From Hybos culiciformis (lineage: Eukaryota; Arthropoda; Insecta; Diptera; Hybotidae): 64,000 bases of DNA. Of the stretch, positions 1-10,890 are shown piece after piece. Below the pieces are notes generated by a model. That model was not told the DNA's origin, made no database searches, and worked only from the letters and a program-made list of their open reading frames with translations. The translations under genes were made by a program, and so were the position numbers. The stretch's first letter is position 1. The number at the start of each line of letters is the position of its first letter. Where the stretch lies: NCBI GenBank assembly GCA_964007475.1, contig OZ023273.1, forward strand, positions 73,447,842 through 73,511,841. Direction: 5' to 3'.

Positions 1-1159
1 TTCACTCTCAATCACAATGCCTCTAAAGAAGTTTCACTTCAAAAATATAATTTATTGCTCTTAAATAGTAAATAAGCTTGAAATCAACCCCTCGAAAACT
101 CTAGCTATTGCATTCTTCAATTACTCTGTGAAACACTTACTATTACCTATTACTTTCAATAACGAAACTATTTCTTTTTCCGAAAAAGTCAAAATATTAG
201 GACTTATTCTTGATGAAACTCTATCAATGAGTCCTCAAATAAACTCCACCATTAGTAAAATCAACTATATGTTGAGATCCTTATATAATGTAAATCAGTA
301 TTTGCCCCTGTCATTAAAAGTTAAATTAGCCAAATCTCTACTTATGCCTCATTTTATGTTTGGTGCTGAATTGTTTGTCGGTTGCAATAGAACGTTTTTA
401 TTAAATCTTGAACGTAGCAACGTAATACGTTTTACCTACAATTTAAACCGCTACGATCATGTCTCTGAAATTGTCCACAAATTTTTAGGGTCTTCTTTCA
501 CAATATTCTTAAAATGTAGGTCACTGTTTTTGCTGTATAAAATAATTCAAAATAAACAACCTGAATATCTTTTCGATTACATAACTTTTTCTCAGTCAGC
601 AAGATCTTATTCAATTATTATTCCTATTCATAGGCTTAATATTGCTTCTCAGTCGTTCATTGTTCGCAGTGCTTCAATGTGGAACCGCCTGCCTAACACT
701 ATCAAAAATGCCCAGTCTCATAAGAAGTTCGCTAAGTTAATTCTAGATTTTTTCAACATTAATCAAATCCAATAAGATACTGAATTGTCACTTGCTTATT
801 TACTGATATTTTATCAATTTAATAGTTCTTTTTCTTGAAAAGTTTCTGTTTTATTCCTCTTTATCGTTCTTGGACGTGCCTCATCACACCTCATATCCGA
901 AGTCGCTTGATTTTTTTTTTTGATTTTCTTTTTTTTTTTTTAATTTTGGAATCATTAGGTAACGTAATATGTAAATATATATATAGATATGTTTTTTTTT
1001 ATTTTGATTTTTTTTTTCTTTTTCTTTTGCTTTAACTTCTTTATTGTTGCTATATTAATATTGATTTTTTTCACTTTAATATTATTAATTCAATTCAATC
1101 TTAGACAAACTATTTGTAATAAAATTTTTTGTAAAAATAAGGATTTTCCTTTAGATTGC

Positions 1160-1194
<35 letters not shown>

Positions 1195-1196
1195 AT
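1..1196 (+). mobile_element. LINE (non-LTR retrotransposon) 3' fragment
   Basis: The window opens inside the reverse transcriptase gene of a LINE. The coding part ends at 775, followed by a T-rich 3' untranslated region and a (TAAA)n tail at 1160-1196, the kind of short tandem tail seen on I/jockey-type LINEs. The 5' part lies outside the window. No target duplication can be assigned because the left end is missing. Confidence 0.8.
65..775 (+). pseudogene. LINE reverse transcriptase, C-terminal part
   Basis: About 236 codons are open from 65; a stop at 62-64 separates them from related sequence that begins before the window. The visible part covers the end of the RT domain: a NPSKT motif just after the start, then VKILGLILDE (the 'LG..LD' motif typical of LINE RT), and at the end the conserved MWNRLP motif found near the C-terminus of jockey/CR1/I-type ORF2 proteins. 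The catalytic FADD box and the endonuclease would lie upstream. The protein would copy the LINE RNA at the target site. The in-frame stop suggests a dead copy. The exact clade is not certain. Confidence 0.75.
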
Positions 1197-2599
1197 AGTT
1201 TAAATTTTCTTTTGCCGACAACAAATTTTGTATGGAGACATAATGCAAGCTTTTTTTCAAAGTTAAAAAAAAAAGTGATTTCTTCCAAAAATTATTAATT
1301 ATTATTAATATTTAGGTTAATAAAATAAACTAAATATTGGTGGATATAAGAAATGCTTTTGATACTTTTTTTATTACTTTTTTATTTTTCAAATACCGCC
1401 GACACAATTTTCCCTTGGTTTTGATTTTGTCCCATATATTTATAATAAAAAGATAGTGATTTTACATTACGATGTTTGTTGTGTGAGTTTTCGAGACTTC
1501 AAAATCATCGATCTTTATCTAGATCTAATTTAGTCGCAACATTCCAATGCTTATGTCAAGTGAACAATAGACTTTTTAAGATAATCACAATAATGTAGTA
1601 CTATATACACAACATATTTGACGATCAAGGACGTCATAAAAGTGGTTATAATAGTATTAATAGTATTATAATAGTATAATAGTATTTTATATATACATAA
1701 AATACTATTATGCCAAGATTGAATATAATAAAAAAGAAAATTCTTAAAATTTTATTACGCTACTAATGAAAACAACCTGTAATAAAAGTTTATATAATAA
1801 AAAAAAAAATATATATATAAAAATAAATAACGTTTTTATTTAAAAAAAAAAAAAAGCTATGAAAGTAAATGAGACGAGAATACGAATTCAATGGTCACAT
1901 ATTTATAAGATTTATGTTGTTAACATAGAATTTATTTTCTCGTGATATTTTCCCTATTCTTATCAGATAATACAAAAAAAAGTATGATAAAGAAATATAA
2001 TTTATTGGTCTTCACCAGTAAATTAACTATGAAAAGATAATTGTTATAATATAGATAGAGAAAAAAAAGGTAAAATTAAACAAGGATAAAAAAAAAGATT
2101 GTTTATTATATCAAAATTTATTGTTTGGGGTTATAACACTTTGGGTTATTAACATTTTTTTTATTTTTTATATTATTTTGTTGAGAGAGTAAATTTTATG
2201 AAAGAGAATATAAAACATAATATATAAGAAACATTAGAAGTTCTTGTTGTCATTATAGTAGTATATTATATTTTTGAACCTTTGAATTTTGATTAATTAA
2301 TTAATTAAAATGAAAGAATAACACATTTAGGCATAGAAAAATAAATTATATTTTTGAAAAAAATTGTTAAATTTATATAACCAATGAATATGACCCTTAT
2401 ATTTAAATTAGTGTTATTAATGTAAATAATATAATACTATATATGTATACCTTTTTTGTAAAGGATAAAATTCTTTGATCCGGCGGTGGATATTTTTTGG
2501 GAAAATAACCTCGATGGTGGAATCGAAGTTAAATTAGTTTATTTATTATTTTTTAACTTAAAAAAAAAATTTAATCATCATAGTTATTCAGATATAACA
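1197..2599. other. AT-rich DNA without a recognisable gene
   Basis: About 1.4 kb of low-complexity AT-rich sequence. I see no coding segment. The only clear structure is a perfect 15-bp inverted repeat at 1676-1711. Confidence 0.6.
1676..1711. repeat. Perfect short palindrome (15-bp arms)
   Basis: ATAATAGTATTTTAT at 1676-1690 is followed after six bases by its exact reverse complement at 1697-1711. It lies in AT-rich DNA and may be chance or a trace of a small element. Confidence 0.6.
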
Positions 2600-2726
2600 C
2601 AGATGTGGCCAGACTTTTATAGATAAAGGTCGACCAAACGTGAAAATTGGAATGCAAGATCGACCTGAAATTAACATCACTTTTTTTCCCAATATTTAAA
2701 TATGTATTCCAAAGATTGCTCTTAAA

Positions 2727-3691
2727 CAGAGCTGACTAAATTTAACTATTTTTGTACTGAATATGCAGTACCAGTATACTGGTACTGCAAAAATACTGCA
2801 GTATTTTCTCATAATATACTGTATGTACTGCACAAAAATTGAAGTACCAATATACTGGTACTGCAAAAATACTGCAGTATTTTCTCACAATGTACTGGTA
2901 CTTAAAAATAAATTTATGTACCAGTATACATACTATACTGGTACTGAATTTTTTTTGCAGTACCATTGTAGAAAGATATTGAAGTATTTTTGCAGTACCA
3001 GTATACTGATTTTTTATTGTGAGAAAATACTGCAGTATTTTTCCAGTACCAGTATACTGGTACTGAAATTTTTTTTTGCAGTACTAGCAACGTTCCCTCT
3101 AATCTTTAAAATCCATGTGCGGTACAAAATGCAATGTGGGCAAATCTTTTAAATTAAAAAAAAATTTGAGAAATCTTAACCAACAAATTTTTTTTAATAT
3201 AACTTTATTGTTAAACATATTTTTTTATTTGTTTTGGCATAAGTGGATGGAAAAAATGTAAATAAAAACACTTGCTTAATTAAATATCCAAATAGTGCCT
3301 CCCTATAATGTCGAAAAAAGGCACTTATGGATAGAAAAAATGTAAATAAACGGGTTGTCAAAACAGTCAAAAGACATGACTTCAATGTGCAAATCTACAC
3401 GAATTTATTTCTAAATTGTGTGCAATTACGAAATGAAAATGATGACAAATTTATTTGCGCTGATAAAAAAAATATTTGCATTATTTCTCCTTAAAAAAAA
3501 GATATTTTGCATTATTTCTAATAGGCAAGCCAAATTGATGAGTGGGCAAATTGCCTTTTTTATCTGGGCGGCCGGCCGCGCGCCCAGCTTAGAGGGAACG
3601 TTGAGTACCAGTATATTGTGAGAAAATACTGCGGTATTTTTGCAGCACCAGTATAATGATATTGCAAAATACTGAAATTTAGTCAATTCTG
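2727..3691. mobile_element. hAT-like MITE rich in palindromes, 8-bp TSD CTCTTAAA
   Basis: The 17-bp ends CAGAGCTGACTAAATTT and (reverse strand) CAGAATTGACTAAATTT differ at two bases. CTCTTAAA occurs exactly on both sides, at 2719-2726 and 3692-3699, an 8-bp target duplication as made by hAT transposases. Without the nested insertion the element is about 440 bp and consists mostly of AGTACCAGTATACTGGTACT and AAATACTGCAGTATTT palindromes. It has no coding capacity. Confidence 0.75.
3088..3603. mobile_element. Nested hAT-like MITE, TIR CAACGTTCCCTCTAA
   Basis: The 15-bp ends CAACGTTCCCTCTAA and its perfect reverse complement TTAGAGGGAACGTTG bound 516 bp. The flanks AGTACTAG (3080-3087) and AGTACCAG (3604-3611) are an 8-bp target duplication with one change, created inside a palindrome of the outer MITE. 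The right subterminal part is GC-rich (GGCGGCCGGCCGCGCGCC), as in several hAT families. Inside, two related 28-bp segments around 3238 and 3323 share GGATRGAAAAAATGTAAATA. No transposase is encoded. Confidence 0.8.
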
Positions 3692-4353
3692 CTCTTAAAC
3701 ATTGAAATTTTTCATGATGGACGAAAAATCAATATTACCAAAAAATTTCTATTTAGATAATTTGCACATTTGGATATCATTTTTAACTCGACCTATGTAT
3801 ACATTTGCAGAAGTTAGTGCTTTAATACATATATAAAATTTTTGAAGAATATTCCTTTGTTTCCTCGTTTTATTATTATGTTTTGAAATCAAAGTTCAAC
3901 CCCTCGATAATTCTACATTTAGTCATATAAACATTTTAGTATTAAGGTTCAAATTTTTATCATTACTTCTAAATGTGAAAAGAAATAATAGCTCTGTGTT
4001 TTCCCTGAAGATCAAGAATAAAATTGAAACTTGTTCGTGATATGGAAATGGCAGTCGACCATACAACATCTGAAGATCTACCAGTTGATCGCGATCGACC
4101 GTTTGGCCACCCCTGAAACACTGTACTCTTCACATATTAAAATTATTTTAGAATCAAATTGCATCAATTTTCATAAAAATCCCACAAATTTAGAAATAAT
4201 ATAACACGCTTTTGTCGATTTCTTTAAAGTATCTGTATTTGCTATCTGGATTAAGTTTCTACTGGACAACTGATTTGTTTTGTTTAATTTACCGAAATAG
4301 TTTCGTTTCGTTTCGTTCCTATATTATACTGATTACTCATGACTTCGCACTTA

Positions 4354-5320
4354 TGCCTTGAGCACAGCTAATACCGCAAAGCAATTTTTGAAGGAATGTT
4401 CCGGAAACTTGATCACAGCTAATTTTACCTGAAAGCAAAAATATCAACTGCAAACAACTGCTTTTGTTTTTTTTATAATATGATTGTGACAGAAAAATGC
4501 CGCAAAACCAAATTTCGATGCAAAAGAAACGCTGTGAAAAAGAAACAAAAAAATTATTTTGTGACGTAGTCAATTCTTTCTGGAGCAAAAAAAAAATAAA
4601 TTCAGTTTTCTAATTAATTATGAAATAATTTTAAGAATTTCTTTTTACAAAAAATCAATAAAATTAAGAGCCCTCCATGTGAAATTCTGTTTTCTATTTC
4701 TGTTTTCTATTTTTGCAGTTTTTTTTGTTTTATTTTACAGAAAATAAACGGCCGTGAAAAATGCGACAAAAATTGTACGAAAAACACCTCTACCAGAAAA
4801 TCACAAAACTATATTTGAATTTTATTTCTGTGCAGAAACTGTAATTTATCAAAAAAATCAAACAATTCTTAGAAATATATGAAATTAATTAAAAATTGTT
4901 TAGGAAATAAAAGAAATTCAAAATTTCACGTCACCAGCCCTGGAGAGTGGTATTTTAGCTTTATTTCTGCGATTGAGATTTTTTATTTTTTTTTTCTTTA
5001 CTTCAGAATCCAAGCAAATATGTTCGAGTTTTTTAAAGGCTCATTTGGGCCAAAAAACTCAAAATTTAAAAAATCCGCCTCACCTACCCTGGAGCCAGTT
5101 ATATAATTTCTACCATATCAAAAAATCACTTCAGTCTAGATTGTAGTAACCCTACAATCAAAGACAAACTAAGACCAATTTTTTGCAATTTTTCACATTG
5201 AGGACTCTTAATATCTTGCGTTTTTTATAATTCTTATTTAAATTAATTAAGAAATAACGCAGAAAATCGATTTTTACGGTAGCTCTAAATTGCTTTGCGG
5301 TATTAGCTGTGCTCAAGGCA
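4354..5320. mobile_element. PIF/Harbinger-like non-autonomous element, copy 1
   Basis: The ends are perfect 34-bp inverted repeats that start TGCCTTGAGCACAGCTAATA. The bases TTA flank both sides (4351-4353 and 5321-5323), matching the TWA 3-bp target duplication of PIF/Harbinger transposons. The 967-bp interior is AT-rich and I find no credible transposase in it. Diverged relatives lie at 45310-45553 and 45557-45957. Confidence 0.75.
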
Positions 5321-5867
5321 TTAATTAGATCCTGTAATAGTGATAGTCAATAAATAAATAAAAAAAACCACTTCGCCACTACGTCGCAAAAAGAAAAAGG
5401 ATGTTGTGACCATTCCGTCTTTCGACCGTCATGATGTGGTGATAATGCCAATACCTACGCTGCAGACATAGTGTAAAAACAGTATCTACATAAAAACCGA
5501 ATACGAGAAAAAACGATTTAAAATTTGTTAAACATACTGTATTATTCTTTTTCTTTTAATATTCTTAATTCAGTATATTTTATAGTAAATAAACAGGCTT
5601 AGGAGCGATGCAGATGTGGCAAACAAGTAGGGCGCCATAATTTAGGAGCGGCAAATTGACCGACATTTTGTACGTTTTTTTTAAATTTTATTTAAATAAT
5701 TTAAAAAAATAATAAAAATTATAAAATGTTATAAAATATATTAATAATTTGGCAAATTTTAATACAAAATATACATAAGGCTAGTATCTATATACTAATA
5801 AATATTTTGCATATCTTTAGCTGTTTACAAGATTTTAATTCAACATACTAACAGCGTGAGTATATCT

Positions 5868-6750
5868 TTTTTTTTTTTTATTTAAACATTCTTTAATTCA
5901 CAATTCAAACTAATCCTACAAACTACAAACTAAAATTTGCCTTAAGAAACAACACCAACATATAAACGTTAATAAATAAAAAAATTAAAATTGGAAATAA
6001 GGTTCGGGGTCACTAAAACGAAAATGAATAAGAATTTAATTTGAACTGTTGAAATAAGTGGTAATATCACTTTTAAATTGATGAAAACTTTCTGAATTTT
6101 TTTAAGCTGAGGGAAAAGAATTCCAAGTAAGAGATACTCTGGCGGTGAAGCTCTTACTCATGTAAGCAGTTCTTTGAAGTCAATTAATAGATTGATTGAT
6201 CTGGTGGACCGAAGTGATTGAAATCTTTCAGCTATATATATTGGTTGATTAGATTGTCTCATTTTAAAATACAAAGCATAGATCTTATTAAAAATAATCA
6301 ATGAAGTTTGAATTAATAAATTCCTTTACGAAATGGGAAACGTGCGATCTAGGCTTAAGCGAAAAAACATATCTAATTGCTCTATTAAAACAAACTCTTA
6401 GTCGTCTTAGAGACGTTCCAGTTGCAGAGGAGAAAATTTCACAGCCATAACATGTACTCTTCACCAATCTAGCTTTTACCTCCTTTGACAGGAATATTTT
6501 AGCACTAAACAGACATCTGAGTTTTTGAGACACTTTGGAGGTTATCATGGTGATGTGGTCATCAAAATGGAGTGTTCTGTCAAGAATAATGCCAAGGCTT
6601 TTAACCTTAGCCGATAGTGCAATTTGAGACCCACAAAGTTTAATTGGGTGCACCAATGATCGATATTTCTGTTGAAAAAAGCAATAGCCTGGGTTTTAAA
6701 ATTATTGAATACAAAATCATTATTACTGGCCCTTATGATTTGAATTTTTT
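5868..6750 (-). mobile_element. LINE fragment, reverse orientation
   Basis: Read on the minus strand, the RT C-terminal coding region is followed by a 3' end closing with an A-run (T-run 5868-5880 on the plus strand). The 5' part is missing, as expected of a 5'-truncated LINE insertion. Confidence 0.65.
6050..6656 (-). pseudogene. LINE reverse transcriptase C-terminal remnant
   Basis: The open part (6656-6288) contains VKSLGIILDRTL, the same LG..LD block as in the LINE at 65-775, followed by helical sequence with RLVKS and YGCEIF. Downstream, in a broken frame with a stop, comes the TWNSFP motif that marks the end of jockey-type ORF2. The catalytic centre and endonuclease are absent. It is a dead fragment and would have no activity. 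It is a different copy from the one at the window start. Confidence 0.65.
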
Positions 6751-7179
6751 GAAGATTAGATTACTAAATCATGATTTTCTTATTTATAGGTTTTATTTTA
6801 TTGTAAATGGATTTAAATCTTAAATGTTAAATAAAAATAATGAGCTCTTAAATAAAAATTAAAAATATAAATAACTCTTAAATATTAAATAAATATATTC
6901 ATACATTTTTCCCAGTATTTTTATTATTAAAAAATTTAAGAAATAATATGGGGGCGGAAAAATTTATATGTGCACAGGGCGCCACAACTGCTGAGCCGGC
7001 CCTGTAAATAAAAGCAGTATTTCTGTATAGTTATGCTGCACTTTTTCATTATTAAAAATATTGTACATGCCGGCAAACTTTTTTGAAATTTTGGGTCGAT
7101 TTTCAAAAAATTTTTTTCTTGCATTCAAAAGTTTATTATTTTTACTATCAAATGCCATCAAATTTTTCAGATTTCGGTA

Positions 7180-7345
7180 GATGTGTTTTTCACTATGACT
7201 ACAGTACGAGTGTTCGATCGTGGGTTCAATTCCCATCTCGGACTGGAATTTGTGTAAATTTTCTCAATTTGTCCACTTGAATTAAGTGCTTGTGTTGTTT
7301 TATAACACGCTTGTTTACAATAAAAGTTTTAAACCAATTTGATAA
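7180..7345 (+). other. Possible tRNA-derived SINE remnant
   Basis: GGGTTCAATTCCCA at about 7220 fits the RNA polymerase III B-box consensus (GWTCRANNC). A clear A box is not preserved upstream. The 100 bp after it end in an A-rich stretch. Confidence 0.3.
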
Positions 7346-8520
7346 AATTCCTTTTTTAATTTTTTATTCATCATTTCTAGAGATTAAGCTCTAAAAGTCT
7401 AAGATGTTTGAATTCGAACATCTTTTAAACTAAATAATGTTTTTCAATTTGAGTGCTTGGTCATCATAGAGAAAAGATTGAAAAACTAATTTATGAATTA
7501 AAAAAACAGATGGTTCCAAATAATACATTATTATTATATTAAATAATAAATCCGCAATTATTAAATTTCTTATGCAGAATAATATGATTGATGATAAATT
7601 TTATCATTAGCAGCACTGCATTGGGAATAAAAATATTAAAATTATTTTGTTATAATAAAGTGTACAATATAATTATATATCCAGTAATTTATGCTTAACT
7701 TATATTCATATTAAAATTAAATTATAAGTTAATTATTTTAAAAAAGAATTTTAATTTTGAAGTTATTGATAAGAGACGCAAATCATACATAGTCACGTGT
7801 TCAAATTACTTAATAGTGATTTATGTAAATATTAATGATAAGATTTCGATAAAAAGATTTATGTAATGGTTATATGAATATTATAATTAAGTGTTTGCGT
7901 GTCTATGCTATTCTGCTTCCAAAGTCAAAAATACTAAAATACTTAACTCTTATCAAAATTGACACAAAATTTAAATTATCTGATAGATATTGAAATAAAA
8001 TTATTTAAATTAACAAAACTATTGTAACAAACAAAAGTGGAATTTCTTTACTTTTCTAATACTTATTTTTATTTACACAGTATTTTGAAAATTTATACAG
8101 CTTTTAGTATTTCTGCTATTTAATACCAATAATAAGATTGCAATGAATATGGAAAATAATAAAATATAAATATGTAGTTATAAACTAAAAATCGTATATC
8201 TCGATATAAGATTTCGTGAAAAGCAGATTGTAATCAAAGGCGATAATAGGCCGTGTAAAGTGCTGCTTCTTAATTATCAAACAAATACGTCTTGACTGCT
8301 GCAAAGAATTAGCCAGTCAACCGGATATTAATGGATTTTTAGTAGATTTTTTTAAACCCAGAATTTATTCCAAATTTTTAATGCAAAATAACAAATTTTC
8401 AAAAAAGGAGTACACTAATAATAAATACGGATGAAATTGAAATATCATTCTAAATGTATAATTTAATTCTAATACTATATTACTTATTACTTAACTACAT
8501 TTCTTAACTAATACTATATT
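7346..8520. other. AT-rich DNA without a recognisable gene
   Basis: No coding segment, RNA gene or clear repeat was recognised. The last 80 bases repeat the phrase AATACTATATTACTTA. Confidence 0.55.
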
Positions 8521-8639
8521 ACTTAACTAGAGCCGTAATGAGGTAATTACAGTCGAAGTGAATAAAATGTCCGAGGGCGGTAGCCCGAGGAAATTTAATC
8601 CACTGAGACATTAATTACCGCCTTAGACTCGAGTTAAGT
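8521..8639. repeat. 119-bp quasi-palindrome with GC-rich tip
   Basis: ACTTAACTAGAG at the left pairs with CTCGAGTTAAGT at the right; GGTAATTA pairs with TAATTACC inside; the tip is CCGAGGGCGGTAGCCCGAGG. The whole folds as one long imperfect hairpin. It lies next to the outer end of the P-like element and may be a foldback MITE or part of that element's terminal structure. Confidence 0.55.
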
Positions 8640-8855
8640 ATGTTACTTTATATTATTTCCGCCTATAAGATACCATTGAAGCAAATAAAAAGCAATTTTA
8701 AATAATGAATTTCAATAATAACGGTCACACAAGAAATATTACCCGATTCGAATATGACTGCTCCATATAAAAGTCGACGATAAAAACACGCTCCACACAA
8801 TTCAAAACAAAACAAACATATGACATTGACACTTGTTATTCAATATTTCATCCAA

Positions 8856-8879
8856 GATCAGTCCATACAGGTTGCGTAA
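8856..8879. repeat. Subterminal inverted repeat, left
   Basis: GATCAGTCCATACAGGTTGC and four more bases are the reverse complement, with two mismatches, of 13661-13684. P-type elements carry internal inverted repeats bound by their transposase, so this may be such a site. Confidence 0.6.
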
Positions 8880-9063
8880 AACGTGATTTTTATGAGAAAT
8901 GTCAAGTGACGTAATTGATATCCAGCTGTTCAATGTTTATATTTTTCTGTAATGATTTGCATTTTTCAAGAAAATAAATAAAAAAAAACAATTCAAGTCA
9001 ATCTGAAAAAATTGTTTTATTATGAACGTATTTAAAAAAAAATTATGACCTACAAGATAATAA

Positions 9064-9446
9064 TTAATTAATTGTTTTTCTAGCTTTCTTCGCTAGTTTG
9101 CTATCCGATGCAGTAGTTTTTCTTTTGGAATTATTGACTACACCTGGAAGAATATATTCTCCTGACAAATTCATTTTAGTTTCTTGGGTTTGTTTTTTTA
9201 AGTTATTTCTCATAAGTTTAATATTTAGAAACCTCATTCTAGCGAAAGTTCTAATTTTGATGAAAAATTGAACAACTTCCTTATTTATATACGATTGTTT
9301 AATTTTATTATTTTTTATTACTGTTTTTGTTAGTTTTCTTACAACACCAGGTCCAGGTTTAAACTCTTCTGTAGGATGATATTTACGAAATAATTTTTCT
9401 ATGATATTGGCAGTGTATGAATATACCGAACTGATGGTGGATTTAG
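9064..9446 (-). CDS. P-like transposase, C-terminal segment
   Basis: About 127 codons are open with no ATG near the start, as expected of a final exon. Visible parts are IIEKLFRKYHP, VVQFFIKIRTFARMRFLN and a basic tail KRKTTASDSKLAKKARKTIN ending at TAA 9064-9066. The amphipathic 'F.K.R...R..FLN' helix resembles the end of THAP9-like proteins; the lysine-rich tail could be a nuclear signal. The upstream border overlaps the first hairpin of the array at 9439-9462, so I could not choose a splice acceptor with confidence. Confidence 0.6.
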
Positions 9447-10030
9447 TACGTGCACTAAATCCGGATTTTGCTGGGGTTGTTTAGCACTTGGACTAAACAA
9501 CCGTGAACTGCTGTCCTGGAGCTAAAAATTGAAATACAAAATATTCTAGTACTTGGACTAGAATATTCAATGTATTAACAATTACTGAAGGTAATATTGC
9601 AGAGTGTTTTAGTACAGTGAACGCTCTGTATAAGCAACTCATTTGAACTAAGAAAAGTTTCCTATTTAGAAAAAATGCTTAGGTATATAGAAAAAAGGAA
9701 TCTAAATTTTATTTTCTATATTTATAGAAAATAAAATTTAGATTCCTTTTTTCTATATACCTAAGCATTTTTTCTAAATAGGAAACTTTTTTTAGTTCAA
9801 ATGAGCTGCTTATACAGAGCGTTCACTGTACTTGAACTAAAAGATCCACTCTACTATATTTACCTGAATGTTATTCCAGCACTTGGACTGGAATATCTTC
9901 ACCTTTTATGAAATTATTAAGGCACTTGAACCTCAACAACTTCCTCTGTTTTATGAAATTATTGAGGCACTTGAAACCTCAATAACTTCTGCTGAATTTA
10001 TTATTAAGGCACTTGAAACCTTAATAATAA
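9439..10030. repeat. Array of eight hairpins with variable stems and a near-constant loop
   Basis: Eight inverted repeats follow each other. Each has its own 8-12 bp stem, and the loops are nearly the same (YACTTGGA or CACTTGAA). Examples are GGTTGTTTAG/CTAAACAACC around CACTTGGA (9475-9502), AATATTCTAG/CTAGAATATT around TACTTGGA (9540-9567), TTATTGAGG/CCTCAATAA around CACTTGAAA (9959-9985) and TTATTATTAAGG/CCTTAATAATAA (9998-10030). Stem changes are compensated on the other arm. The fourth unit is split by a pogo-like MITE. Function unknown. Confidence 0.75.
9615..9828. mobile_element. Palindromic pogo/Tigger-like MITE, TA target
   Basis: CAGTGAACGCTCTGTATAAG starts a 214-bp element that is one long inverted repeat with arms of about 100 bp and a short spacer. 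TA flanks both ends (9613-9614, 9829-9830), and the CAGTG..CTCTGTATAA terminus resembles pogo/Tigger (Tc1/mariner superfamily) ends. It has no coding capacity and is inserted into a hairpin of the array. Confidence 0.75.
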
Positions 10031-10356
10031 GGGGATCACAATAAAAGAACAAATACTTTAATCTGTTTCTAAAATTATAATGACTTTATTATACAAATTC
10101 ATGCATTTTTATACTATTTTAGTCCCTAGTCAGCATTTGTATCATAATATATTTTATTTGGAAACTTACTTACATTATAAAATTATTATTTTTACCAAAA
10201 TTGCTATATATTCAAATTCCGTATAAATTCATTCTTAACATATAACATATAAATATTTACAGGCATATTAAATTACACCTAAATAATTGGGTTGATAAAG
10301 TGTAATGCTTTATCAACATAATTATTGTTGTTCAATTTTTTGTTTTTTCTTCAATA
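10031..10356. other. AT-rich spacer inside the P-like element
   Basis: It lies between the hairpin array and the stop of the GYVAKK segment. It holds no recognisable motif apart from poly-T tracts. Confidence 0.5.
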
Positions 10357-10835
10357 TCATAATGATGTTTCTGAACAGGCAGTTTTAATCCAATAAGGGG
10401 TAGGTACCATTAAACCACCAAAGGATAAATGTTGTACGAATGTTGGTGGCTTACAGTAACAATGTTCAGATAATAGTTCATTCGATTTAATTCCAAGTAC
10501 CCCTAGATTCTTCAATTTAAATTTTTTTGCAACATATCCGAGAATGTAGATAAATCCGTCCTCTTCCTGCTCTTCCATTTCTATATTTCCACTATCCACG
10601 GAGGACATCGATTCTGAATCGGATTGAAGAGTTTTAGTAAATATCTCTTTTAACTCCTTTTCATTATTCAATTGTTCAAGATTTATGACATTTATTGGTT
10701 GTGGATCTAAATTTGCACGTCCCATAAATTCTTTGAGCAAATATTCTTCTTCTACTGAGAGTGAAGTAATAAAATCGTCTTTATGTTTGTGTTGTTCAAC
10801 ATTGGTGTTTTTGTGTGTAATCGTTGGTGACTTGA
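10357..10835 (-). CDS. P-like transposase, acidic segment and GYVAKK motif
   Basis: It begins at the 3' side of a 55-bp intron (10836-10890). The segment holds a Ser/Glu-rich acidic linker, then YILGYVAKKF, and FVQHLSFGGLMVPT, equivalent to the 'GY.A.K ... L..GGL..P' region near the C-terminus of P/THAP9 proteins. After that motif the frame runs to a stop at 10357, apparently because the next coding piece lies 900 bp away at 9446 and below, beyond the hairpin array. Confidence 0.65.
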
Positions 10836-10890
10836 CTGTAATTATTTATATTTACAGAATGTACAATATGATTTCAATAACTAAAAATAC

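Larger units (their letters stand above)
2600..4115. mobile_element. Degenerate hAT-like element holding two nested elements
   Basis: The left end reads CAGATGTGGCCAGAC and the right end, on the other strand, CAGGGGTGGCCAAAC followed by GGTCGATCGCGATC, which looks like the terminal inverted repeat of hAT elements. Internal sequence near both ends repeats GGTCGACC-like words. The flanking 8-mers (2592-2599 and 4116-4123) do not match, so the pairing of the two ends is uncertain. The elements at 2727-3691 and 3088-3603 sit inside it. Confidence 0.4.
5594..7003. mobile_element. Possible old hAT-like element around a LINE fragment
   Basis: The left end has CAGGCTTAGGAGCGATG followed by GTGGC and AGGGCGCC. 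The right end on the other strand reads CAGGGCCGGCTCAGCAG, then GTGGCGCCCTG. These resemble decayed hAT ends seen again at 29237. I see no target duplication, so the boundaries are tentative. Confidence 0.25.

Noticed and set aside
3418..3686. ORFs on both strands across the nested hAT MITE
   Set aside because: They cross the element borders and translate inverted repeats.
2592..4123. 8-bp target duplication for the outermost hAT-like element
   Set aside because: The flanking 8-mers ATATAACA and AAACACTG do not match.
4879..5106. 75-codon ORF in the PIF-like element
   Set aside because: No motif and no similarity to the DDE or Myb-like proteins of PIF/Harbinger; low complexity.
9439..10030. 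CRISPR array
   Set aside because: The host is eukaryotic, there are no constant direct repeats of CRISPR length and no cas genes; the stems vary and only the loop is constant.
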